The position numbers were made by a program, and so were the translations under genes. 26,454 nucleotides of DNA from Solobacterium sp. Its GTDB lineage: Bacteria; Bacillota_I; Bacilli_A; Erysipelotrichales; Erysipelotrichaceae. The stretch is from contig JAFOLE010000114.1 in assembly GCA_017419465.1 (NCBI GenBank), positions 1 through 26,454 of the forward strand, written 5' to 3'. This document shows positions 15,692-22,381 of the stretch, piece after piece. Within the stretch, counting starts at the first letter, position 1. Every line of letters starts with the position of its first letter. The notes beneath the pieces were generated by a model. The model had not been told where the DNA came from. It searched no databases and worked only from the letters and a program-made list of their open reading frames with translations.

Positions 15692-16594
15692 ATGCACGAT
15701 ATATGGAATCCCTGGCATGGCTGCCGAAGATGCAGTGAAGGATGCCAGAACTGTTACATGTTTTATCTTGATGACCGGCATGGAAAAGATGGGGGCGATA
15801 TCTGGAAGAATGCGAATGCATTCCGGTATCCGCTGTCAAAGGACCGTGCCGGGAATTACAAGGTACAGAGCGGTGAACTGATCCGGGTATGCATGACCTC
15901 GGATTTCTTTCTGGAAGAAGCGGATGCCTGGCGGGAAGAAGCCTGGCAGATCATGCATAAGCGTCCGGATGTGAAGTTCTTTCTGCTTACCAAACGGCCT
16001 GAGCGGGTAATGAACTGCCTGCCGGAAAACTGGGGTGCGGGCTGGGAGAATATCTTCTTCAATGTCACAACGGAAAATCAGAAGCGGGCAGAGGAGCGGA
16101 TCCCGATCTTGCTGGACCTGCCGTTCAAGCACAAGGGCATCATGTGTGCACCGATGATCGGACCCATCACGATTGAGAAGTATCTCAAAACCGGGCAGAT
16201 CGAACAGGTGCTGTGCGACGGAGAAAACTACGGCGGCTGCCGTCCGCTCCATTACGAATGGGTAAAGACCCTGAGTGAGGAATGCCGGGCGCATGATGTC
16301 ACCTTTGTCTTCTGTACCACCGGCCGGCGGTTTGTCAAAGACGGCAAGACCTATGCGATTGAAAAGGGCAGGGTGATGAGCGAACAGGCATACCGTTCCG
16401 GGCTTTCCTTCAAAGGAAAGGAAATGGAATTCCGGTTGACCGATTCGTTTGGTCAGCCGATCCCGGAAGAGAAGCTTTATAAACCCCGGTTCCGCACCCA
16501 CTGCCTGACCTGCGGAATGCGGCTTTCCTGCAATGGATGCGCCGACTGCGGGAAATGCAGGGATCCGTTTGTCGAAGTTGAAACAGGCTTATAA
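15692..16594 (+). CDS. DUF5131 (phage Gp37/Gp68-like) radical-SAM-type protein
   Basis: 300 residues. The N-terminus carries the family motif NPWHGC-x6-C-x2-CY (Cys11, Cys18, Cys21, plus an extra Cys14), a spacing expected to hold an iron-sulfur cluster as in radical SAM enzymes. Later blocks typical of the family are FLLTKRPER and APMIGPI, and WENIFFNVTTENQ. The C-terminus has an added Cys-rich knuckle of six Cys (HCLTCGMRLSCNGCADCGKC). The reaction is unknown. It is often met in phages and plasmids, but here it has host-like codon use and no mobile neighbours. It starts immediately after the previous stop, using AAGGA inside the hydrolase gene. Confidence 0.85.
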   Translation: MHDIWNPWHGCRRCSEGCQNCYMFYLDDRHGKDGGDIWKNANAFRYPLSKDRAGNYKVQSGELIRVCMTSDFFLEEADAWREEAWQIMHKRPDVKFFLLTKRPERVMNCLPENWGAGWENIFFNVTTENQKRAEERIPILLDLPFKHKGIMCAPMIGPITIEKYLKTGQIEQVLCDGENYGGCRPLHYEWVKTLSEECRAHDVTFVFCTTGRRFVKDGKTYAIEKGRVMSEQAYRSGLSFKGKEMEFRLTDSFGQPIPEEKLYKPRFRTHCLTCGMRLSCNGCADCGKCRDPFVEVETGL

Positions 16595-16617
16595 TTTCAG
16601 TAACGAGGGAAATAACA

Positions 16618-17415
16618 ATGGTATCTACAGGAAAATGCGAATACTGCGGTTCCACGATCAAATCTTCGGACCGGAGCTGCCCGCAGTGCGGGGCACCGAA
16701 TCCGAACTATGTGCCGGACGGCAAACGGCAGATCTTCCTGCCCAGGACAATTGAAGAACTGCAGGAATACTGCGCAGAGCGCGGCATGCCGTTACTGCGC
16801 ATGCGCTTCTTTATCGGGGAGGACTTTAAGGAACCGAAAGCCTTCGGTATCTTCCGTGACGGAAATGATTTCGTAGTCTATAAAAACAAGGCCAACGGAC
16901 AGCGTGCCATCCGCTACCGCGGCCCGGATGAAGAACATGCGGTCAATGAACTCTTCCAGAAGCTGCTTGAAGAGTGTCATAACCGCGGAATCTATCCCGA
17001 TGGAAAACCGGTGGAAGGCGCGGGACCGACGCGTTCTTCCGGACCTTCAAATTTTGTGAAGAAGGTCTTCCTGCCGGTCTTTCTTTCCATGTTTCTGCTT
17101 ACCGGAATCGGGATCGGTGCCGGGATGTACATGCACCGGAATGACGGCTACTATGTCGTAAACAATCAGGATGTCTATTACCACCACGGCAATAACTGGT
17201 ATCACGATTCCGGAGATGACTGGTATGAAGTCAGTGACTTTCCGTATGACGACTACGAAGACTACTATGCCGGAGATGACTACGACAGTGACTGGGGCGG
17301 AACGGACTTCAAGGACTCTGCGATCTGGGAAGAGATCCAGGAAAGCAGTTCCTCCAGTTCCTCCGATTATGATTCCTGGGATTCTTCGGATACCGACTGG
17401 GATTCGGACTGGTGA
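16618..17415 (+). CDS. Zinc-ribbon membrane protein with acidic Asp/Tyr/Ser tail
   Basis: 265 residues. An N-terminal zinc ribbon (Cys7, Cys10, Cys21, Cys24) is followed by a soluble alpha/beta region at about 40-125 (FYVVYKNKANGQRAIRY-like pattern at 80-100). A single membrane helix lies at about 150-172, and the extracytoplasmic tail is extremely rich in Asp, Tyr, Trp and Ser (about 180-265, including a run of seven Ser). The ribbon would be cytoplasmic and the acidic tail outside. The tail could bind cations or a basic surface, which is inference. A GAGGGA site lies 7 bases upstream. Its stop overlaps the next ATG. Confidence 0.8.
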   Translation: MVSTGKCEYCGSTIKSSDRSCPQCGAPNPNYVPDGKRQIFLPRTIEELQEYCAERGMPLLRMRFFIGEDFKEPKAFGIFRDGNDFVVYKNKANGQRAIRYRGPDEEHAVNELFQKLLEECHNRGIYPDGKPVEGAGPTRSSGPSNFVKKVFLPVFLSMFLLTGIGIGAGMYMHRNDGYYVVNNQDVYYHHGNNWYHDSGDDWYEVSDFPYDDYEDYYAGDDYDSDWGGTDFKDSAIWEEIQESSSSSSSDYDSWDSSDTDWDSDW

Positions 17416-18728
17416 TGAACATGGAGAAAACAGTTTATACCTGTCATGCGGGCAGTTTTACGGGAATGGAAACAGAACAATGCATTCATATCAGAGGCAT
17501 CCGCTATGCCTCCGCAAAGCGGTTTGCGGCGCCGGTTCCGTATCGGTACCCGATCGGCATTCATGCCTGTGTCACACCCGCACCGTATGCGATGCAGGGA
17601 CATTCGCATCTGGAATCGTACCTGTTTCAGACTGAATATGAATCATACCGTCAGGAGGAGAGCCCGCAGTTTCTTTCCGTGCATCTGCCGAAGAACGCAA
17701 CAGGACCGCTTCCCGTCATGGTGTGGTTTCACGGCGGCGGATTCAAAAACGGAAATGCGGATGCGCCAAATTATAACTACGAATATCTGGTATCCGAACA
17801 GAATGTCATTCTTGTCGGAGTCAATTACCGGCTTGGAATCTTCGGCTTTGCGGTGGATGAACACGGAAATCCCGGGCACCCGGGTCTTCTGGATGCGATC
17901 GAAGGCCTGCGCTGGGTGAAGCGGAATATCGCTTCCTTCGGCGGCGATCCGGATAACATCACGATCTTCGGACAGTCGGCCGGGGCCGAGCTGTGCCGGG
18001 CAATTGTGCTTTCCGAAGGGACGGAAGACCTGTATCACCGGGTAATCCTGCAGAGTGATCCGATCGGTACGATGCATAACCGTGAAGAAATGGAACAGGA
18101 CGTCTATGCCCGGGTAACGGAAATTCCCGACTACTGTCCTGCAGAAAAGATTCTGGACATGCAGAAGCGCATCCTGAAAGAGGTAAAGGAAAAGGGAACA
18201 CCGAAGTATCTGATCTTCGCGCCCCGTTACGGGGTATGGCCGTTATGTGCGGCAGACAATATCGAAGCACGTCTGAAGGACGTTGCAGCGGACCACGAAC
18301 TGCTTATAGGCTGTACCAGCCGGGAAGTCTCGGTCTACGGCGGTCAGATCCGGCCCCTGATCCTGCTGGATAACTTCCGGCCGACGCATGGCCTGATCGA
18401 GACAAAGCTGAAGGCGATGAGCCGGGAGATCTTCAACGAGCCGAGTGAAGCCTTTGCGCGGCAGTACCGTGAGGCCGGCGGAACGGTGTATGAATATCTG
18501 TTTTCCTGGAATGAGGACCGCAGCTTCATCGGGGCGGGGCATGCGATGGATCTTCCGCTGCTGTTTGGCGCAGAACATGCGGAGGGCACGGATGCGGCCC
18601 TTGGCTTAACGGCGCAGGAAATATACGAAGCCGGAAAACCGATGCGTGAACTCTGGGGAACGTTTGCCCGGACCGGTGTCCTTCCGGAAACGGTCTCGAA
18701 CGAAATACTTTCCCTGCATAAGCTTTGA
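17415..18728 (+). CDS. Type B carboxylesterase
   Basis: 437 residues from ATG 17415, which overlaps the previous stop as TGATG; a GTG three bases earlier and an ATG six bases later are alternatives. It has an oxyanion-hole motif HGGGF (106-110), YRLGIFGF, and nucleophile elbow FGQSAGAE with Ser188. The likely catalytic His lies in GAGHAMDLPLLFG near the C-terminus. Family members hydrolyse carboxylic esters such as p-nitrobenzyl esters. It is somewhat shorter than usual (480-550) and has no signal peptide, so it is probably cytoplasmic. It is the last gene of the run that begins with the alpha/beta hydrolase. Confidence 0.88.
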   Translation: MNMEKTVYTCHAGSFTGMETEQCIHIRGIRYASAKRFAAPVPYRYPIGIHACVTPAPYAMQGHSHLESYLFQTEYESYRQEESPQFLSVHLPKNATGPLPVMVWFHGGGFKNGNADAPNYNYEYLVSEQNVILVGVNYRLGIFGFAVDEHGNPGHPGLLDAIEGLRWVKRNIASFGGDPDNITIFGQSAGAELCRAIVLSEGTEDLYHRVILQSDPIGTMHNREEMEQDVYARVTEIPDYCPAEKILDMQKRILKEVKEKGTPKYLIFAPRYGVWPLCAADNIEARLKDVAADHELLIGCTSREVSVYGGQIRPLILLDNFRPTHGLIETKLKAMSREIFNEPSEAFARQYREAGGTVYEYLFSWNEDRSFIGAGHAMDLPLLFGAEHAEGTDAALGLTAQEIYEAGKPMRELWGTFARTGVLPETVSNEILSLHKL

Positions 18729-18760
18729 GCAAATGCGGACAGCGGAGACAGGCGTCCCGC

Positions 18761-18766
18761 TATAAT
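18761..18766 (+). promoter_or_regulatory. -10 box (TATAAT) for the PNPOx-like gene
   Basis: A consensus TATAAT is followed by a 22-base leader with AAGGAG. The -35 region is weak. Confidence 0.55.
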
Positions 18767-18788
18767 ACAGAAAAAGGAGAAATCAGTC

Positions 18789-19190
18789 ATGACAAACATT
18801 GAAAAAGCATGTGAGTTTCTGAAGAAGTGCGGCACCTATTATCTTGCGACAGCCGAGGGGGATCAGCCGCGTGTGCGTCCGTTCGGCACAGCGCATATCT
18901 TCGAAGACAGACTGTACTTCCAGACCGGTCTGGTAAAGGATGTCGCAAAGCAGATTGCCGCAAATCCGAAGGTGGAACTCTGTGGCTTCTGTGAAGGAAA
19001 GTGGATCCGCATCAGCGGCGAAGCCATCCATGATCCGCGCGCCGAAGCACAGGCATCCATGCTGGAGGCATATCCGTCTCTGCAGGGGATGTACAAGGTC
19101 GATGACGGAAATACGGCTGTCTACTACCTGAAACATGCGAAGGCAACAATAAGTTCCTTCACGGAAGCGCCGGATTCGTTTGAATTCTGA
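18789..19190 (+). CDS. Pyridoxamine 5'-phosphate oxidase-like flavin-binding protein
   Basis: 133 residues, a single split-barrel domain. It has the N-terminal pattern CGTYYLATAEGDQPRVRPFG, then LYFQTGLVKDVAKQIAANPKVELCGF and WIRISGEA, typical of the small FMN- or F420-binding PNPOx-like family annotated as general reductases. True PdxH is longer (about 200), so vitamin B6 synthesis is unlikely. An AAAAAGGAG site lies at a good distance. It is a single-gene unit with its own promoter and terminator. Confidence 0.85.
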   Translation: MTNIEKACEFLKKCGTYYLATAEGDQPRVRPFGTAHIFEDRLYFQTGLVKDVAKQIAANPKVELCGFCEGKWIRISGEAIHDPRAEAQASMLEAYPSLQGMYKVDDGNTAVYYLKHAKATISSFTEAPDSFEF

Positions 19191-19215
19191 CGGGTAAACC
19201 AACAGTCGAGCTTAC

Positions 19216-19244
19216 AAAAACCGCGAAAGTGTAACGCGGTTTTT
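19216..19244 (+). terminator. Terminator of the PNPOx-like gene
   Basis: The AAAAACCGCG arm (19216-19225) pairs with CGCGGTTTTT (19235-19244) across a 9-base loop. The T tract is part of the stem. Confidence 0.85.
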
Positions 19245-19247
19245 AGT

Positions 19248-19278
19248 TTCCCGGAAAATTCCGGAACATTTTCCGGAA
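19248..19278. repeat. Cluster of three TTCC(C)GGAA palindromes
   Basis: Palindromes lie at 19248-19256, 19259-19266 and 19271-19278, with centres about 11-12 bases apart, close to one helical turn. They could be an operator cluster bound by a dimeric regulator. The protein is unknown. Confidence 0.4.
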
Positions 19279-19388
19279 CAGCCTTGAATTGGCAGGAAGG
19301 AACCGGATTTCCGGCAGAAAGGACACAAATACGGCATACACGAACCCTGTTATTTAGCGCATAAACATGCGGTTTTACATAACTGACA

Positions 19389-19402
19389 TGAAAGCGCTAT
19401 CA
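19389..19402 (+). promoter_or_regulatory. CcpA catabolite-response element (cre)
   Basis: TGAAAGCGCTATCA matches the cre consensus TGWAANCGNTNWCA at every position. CcpA with HPr-Ser-P would bind here when preferred sugars are present. Placement upstream of glpKF fits carbon catabolite control of glycerol use. Whether it represses or activates depends on which promoter is real. Confidence 0.8.
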
Positions 19403-19513
19403 CATTCCGCAGAAACATGCGAGCATGTCATACGAGCATGCGCTTCCGTATTATATAAATAGGGAATGACATGCCCGCAAACCACGATATTTCAACGTAA
19501 TTCGTCCTATAAC

Positions 19514-19542
19514 TTGCATTGTCAAAATGCATGTGCTAAATT
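19514..19542 (+). promoter_or_regulatory. Candidate sigma-A promoter for glpKF
   Basis: TTGCAT (19514-19519), a 17-base spacer, then TAAATT (19537-19542). The spacer and -35 contain a small inverted repeat (TGCATT/AATGCA) that could be an operator. This is a moderate match only; a TATAAA at 19454-19459 without a good -35 is an alternative. Confidence 0.4.
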
Positions 19543-19932
19543 TTAGTTAACAAGTTGCAGGTGTTCATATTGAAGAAGGATGAATGGAATTTGGCATAAA
19601 TACAACAGTGTAAAAGGATAATCAGCTTGAAACTGTTTGGGTCAGATTCTGTTTTTATTCGAAGGCTTTACGAACACAATTACGGGTTCTATAAATCTTC
19701 AGAATAAGGTTTTTCTCACCGTAATGATCTGTAACTCAGGCGTACCGCACTGGCCAGCTGCGAATGGCAGGCGGAAGCGCAGGTTTCCAGAGTGAATCAC
19801 ACAGCATTGTCAGAAAATATGTACATGGAAAGTGTTTTTTCTTGTGCCTTTTCGGACAAAAATCATTCACCTGGGTAAAAAAGCCGATAAGGCTTAGACA
19901 GAATTGCCAAAGACATAATAAGGAGGATGAAA

Positions 19933-21429
19933 ATGGCAAAGTATGTAATGGCTCTTGACGCGGGCACAACGAGTAACAGATGTATTCTGTTCAACGAAAA
20001 GGGTGAAATGTGCTCCGTCGCTCAGAAGGAATTTACACAGTATTTTCCGAAACCGGGCTGGGTTGAGCATGATGCCAACGAAATCTGGCAGACACAGCTG
20101 TCAGTAGCTCGTGAGGCAATGCAGAAGGTCGGTGCGAAGGCAGAAGACATCGCAGCGATCGGTATCACAAACCAGCGTGAGACAACTATCGTCTGGGACA
20201 GAATGACCGGACAGCCTGTTTACCACGCAATCGTATGGCAGTGCCGCAGAACTGCAGATATGAAGGAAGAGCTCATCGGCAAGTATCCTGATATCGCTGA
20301 CGAAGCTTACCACAAGACAGGTCTCGTATTCGACCCGTACTTCTCCGGAACCAAGCTCCGCTGGATTCTCAACAATGTCGAGGGTGTCCGTGAAAGAGCA
20401 GAAGCAGGCGAACTCTGCTTCGGTACCGTTGATACCTGGCTGATCTACAAGCTCACAAAGGGCAAGACATTCGCAACCGATTACTCCAACGCTTCCAGAA
20501 CCCTGATGTTCAACATCAACACTCTGAAGTGGGATGAGAAGCTCTGCGAGCAGCTCGAAGTACCGATGAGCATGCTGCCGGAAGCTCGCCCGTCCAGCGG
20601 AAACTTCGGATTTGCTGATCCGGAATTCTTCGGCGGCCCGATCAAGATCGCCGGTGTCGCAGGTGACCAGCAGGCTGCTCTGTTCGGTCAGACATGCTTC
20701 GAGCCGGGTATGGCAAAGAACACATACGGAACCGGCTGCTTCATGCTGATGAATGTCGGTGACAAGCCGATTTATCCGAACAACGGTCTTCTCACAACCA
20801 TCGCGTGGGGTCTCGACGGCAAGGTTGAGTACGCTCTCGAAGGTTCTGTATTCGTAGCAGGCGCAGCGATCCAGTGGCTCCGTGATGAGCTGAAGGTCAT
20901 CGATGCTTCCCCGGATTCCGAATACTTCGCAACACAGGTCAAGGATACCAACGGATGCTATGTCGTTCCTGCATTCACAGGTCTGGGCGCTCCGTACTGG
21001 GATCCGTACGCTCGTGGTGCTATCACAGGTCTGACCCGTGGTGTCAACAAGTATCACATCATCCGTGCAACCCTCGAATCCCTCGCATTCCAGACCAACG
21101 ATGTTCTGGCAGCGATGGAAGAAGGTTCCGGTGTCAAGCTCGCAGCTCTCAAGGTAGACGGCGGCGCATGCAAGAACAACTTCCTCATGCAGTTCCAGTC
21201 TGACCTGATCAATGCGCCGGTTCATCGTCCGGTATGCGTAGAAACAACAGCTATGGGTGCTTCCTATCTGGCAGGCCTCGCTGTCGGCTTCTGGGCAGGC
21301 AAGGAAGATGTCATCAAGAACTGGGCAATCGACAGAGAGTTCAAGCCTGAGATGGATGCAGAGACAAGAGCTGCTGAGATCAAGGGTTGGAAGCAGGCTG
21401 TTAATTCGACCCTGGGTTGGGCGAAGTAA
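19933..21429 (+). CDS. glpK: Glycerol kinase
   Basis: 498 residues from ATG 19933, chosen because AGGAGG (19921-19926) is 6 bases upstream; the ATG at 19927 directly abuts it. It transfers phosphate from ATP to glycerol, giving sn-glycerol-3-phosphate in the cytoplasm. FGGY-kinase signatures are complete: DAGTTSNRC, TNQRETT, GVAGDQQAALFGQ, NTYGTGCFMLMN and VDGGACKNNFLMQFQ. At position 231 there is Glu (PEFFGG), where Gram-positive glycerol kinases activated by the PTS carry the His that HPr phosphorylates (YHFYGG type). PTS activation through that residue is therefore not possible here. Codon use is strongly biased, suggesting high expression. glpF follows after 55 bases. Confidence 0.97.
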   Translation: MAKYVMALDAGTTSNRCILFNEKGEMCSVAQKEFTQYFPKPGWVEHDANEIWQTQLSVAREAMQKVGAKAEDIAAIGITNQRETTIVWDRMTGQPVYHAIVWQCRRTADMKEELIGKYPDIADEAYHKTGLVFDPYFSGTKLRWILNNVEGVRERAEAGELCFGTVDTWLIYKLTKGKTFATDYSNASRTLMFNINTLKWDEKLCEQLEVPMSMLPEARPSSGNFGFADPEFFGGPIKIAGVAGDQQAALFGQTCFEPGMAKNTYGTGCFMLMNVGDKPIYPNNGLLTTIAWGLDGKVEYALEGSVFVAGAAIQWLRDELKVIDASPDSEYFATQVKDTNGCYVVPAFTGLGAPYWDPYARGAITGLTRGVNKYHIIRATLESLAFQTNDVLAAMEEGSGVKLAALKVDGGACKNNFLMQFQSDLINAPVHRPVCVETTAMGASYLAGLAVGFWAGKEDVIKNWAIDREFKPEMDAETRAAEIKGWKQAVNSTLGWAK

Positions 21430-21484
21430 CACATATTCAACAGGTTTCATTCAGAAAACATATTAGAGGAGATAGAAAAAAATC

Positions 21485-22195
21485 ATGAAAGCATTAATCG
21501 CAGAATTTATCGGAACGATGTTCCTGGTTCTTCTGGGTGACGGTGTCTGCTGCAACGTCAGCCTGAACAAGTCCGGCATGAAGGGCGGAAACACTGTCCA
21601 CATCCTCATCGGCTGGGGTATGGCAGTTATGGTTCCTGCATTCACATTCGGCGCAGCTTCCGGTGCACACTTCAACCCGGCAGTTACAATCGGCGCAGCA
21701 ATCCGCGGCGGTATGGCTTGGGGTCAGGTCCCGGGTTACATCATTGCTCAGATGCTTGGCGGCTTCTGCGGCGCAGCGATTCTTATGGTTCTCTACGGTG
21801 ATCACATCAAGGCTACAGACGACGACGCAACCATCCGCGGCTGCTTCGCTACTGGACCTTCGATCCGCAACACCGGTCTGAACTTCCTCTCTGAGTTCGT
21901 TGCTACATTCATTCTCGTATTCACACTCGCTTCCATCCCTGGTGATGCAGGTGCTTCCGGAGTTTCCTGGGTTCTCGTATACGGCGTCATCGTTGCCTGC
22001 GGTGCTTCCTTCGGCGGACTTACCGGTTATGCAATGAATGCTGCAAGAGACGCTGCTCCTCGTTTCGCTTATCAGCTCCTCGCTCCGAACAAAGGCGCAA
22101 AAGATCCGGACTGGGCTTACGGCTGGATCCCTGTGGTTGCTCCGATCTGCGGTGCAATCTGCGCTTCCCTGCTCTGGATGGCAGTATTCGCTTAA
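21485..22195 (+). CDS. glpF: Glycerol uptake facilitator (aquaglyceroporin)
   Basis: 236 residues, MIP family with six membrane helices and two half-helices. The first pore motif is canonical (HFNPAVT, Asn64-Pro65-Ala66). The second is Asn185-Ala186-Ala187 followed by the selectivity-filter Arg188 and Asp189, so Pro is replaced by Ala. Trp44 and Gly/Phe in the filter region fit glycerol rather than water selectivity. It passively admits glycerol, which GlpK then traps. A GAGGAG site lies upstream and it forms one transcript with glpK. The sequence ends in a long-loop terminator before the dehydrogenase genes. Confidence 0.95.
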   Translation: MKALIAEFIGTMFLVLLGDGVCCNVSLNKSGMKGGNTVHILIGWGMAVMVPAFTFGAASGAHFNPAVTIGAAIRGGMAWGQVPGYIIAQMLGGFCGAAILMVLYGDHIKATDDDATIRGCFATGPSIRNTGLNFLSEFVATFILVFTLASIPGDAGASGVSWVLVYGVIVACGASFGGLTGYAMNAARDAAPRFAYQLLAPNKGAKDPDWAYGWIPVVAPICGAICASLLWMAVFA

Positions 22196-22206
22196 TCCCA
22201 ACATCT

Positions 22207-22233
22207 ATTAACAAAGACGTACTGTTTGTTAAT
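22207..22233. other. Perfect inverted repeat after glpF
   Basis: The 9-base arms ATTAACAAA (22207-22215) and TTTGTTAAT (22225-22233) have a 9-base gap. No T run follows, so it is not a terminator by itself. It could be an mRNA 3'-end hairpin or an operator. Confidence 0.4.
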
Positions 22234-22247
22234 TAGCACATAAGCTG

Positions 22248-22293
22248 GAGGAATCGGCAAAGCGCATGTGTGTTGAATGCCGATTCCTCTTTT
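22248..22293 (+). terminator. Terminator of glpKF
   Basis: A perfect 12-bp stem (22248-22259 with 22278-22289, GAGGAATCGGCA) with an 18-base loop and TTTT. Confidence 0.85.
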
Positions 22294-22307
22294 CCGTAAT
22301 TACCTGG

Positions 22308-22348
22308 AAACATACGGCCCGGAGTGGGTGAATCCGGGCTGTGTGTTT
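22308..22348 (+). promoter_or_regulatory. Long hairpin in the leader of the dehydrogenase unit
   Basis: Arms 22308-22323 and 22333-22348 pair over 16 positions with two G-T wobbles (core GCCCGGA/TCCGGGC) and a 9-base loop. It ends 33 bases before the next ATG. It resembles an attenuator-like structure; the T run is short. Confidence 0.5.
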
Positions 22349-22381
22349 CAACCATAGATTATTCAAAGAGGAAAACTAATA

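Larger units (their letters stand above)
19245..19932 (+). other. Long glp regulatory region and leader, no supported gene
   Basis: 688 bases lie between the PNPOx terminator and glpK. The region holds the palindrome cluster, a cre box (19389), an inverted repeat CATGC-GA-GCATG (19416-19427) and an 8-base direct repeat CGAGCATG (19420, 19433). It also has a TATAAA (19454) and a candidate promoter at 19514-19542. From there about 380 bases of leader run to glpK. Small ORFs in it lack ribosome sites. Confidence 0.6.

Noticed and set aside
15692..16594. Prophage remnant suggested by the Gp37/Gp68-like gene
   Set aside because: No integrase, structural phage genes or attachment repeats nearby, and neighbours are ordinary chromosomal genes.
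19248..19440. Possible CRISPR-like repeats in the glp upstream region
   Set aside because: The repeats are only 8-9 bases with irregular content between them; they look like regulatory sites, not repeat-spacer units.
19764..19958. 64-residue ORF overlapping the glpK start
   Set aside because: No ribosome site and it runs into glpK in another frame.
20101..21450. 449-residue minus-strand ORF under glpK
   Set aside because: Shadow of a highly biased glpK gene; the Cys/Asp/Ser-rich translation has no family features.
22216..22240. Rex-type redox operator after glpF
   Set aside because: TTGTTAA is present but the matching half site is poor (4 of 7), and it lies upstream of a terminator rather than a promoter.
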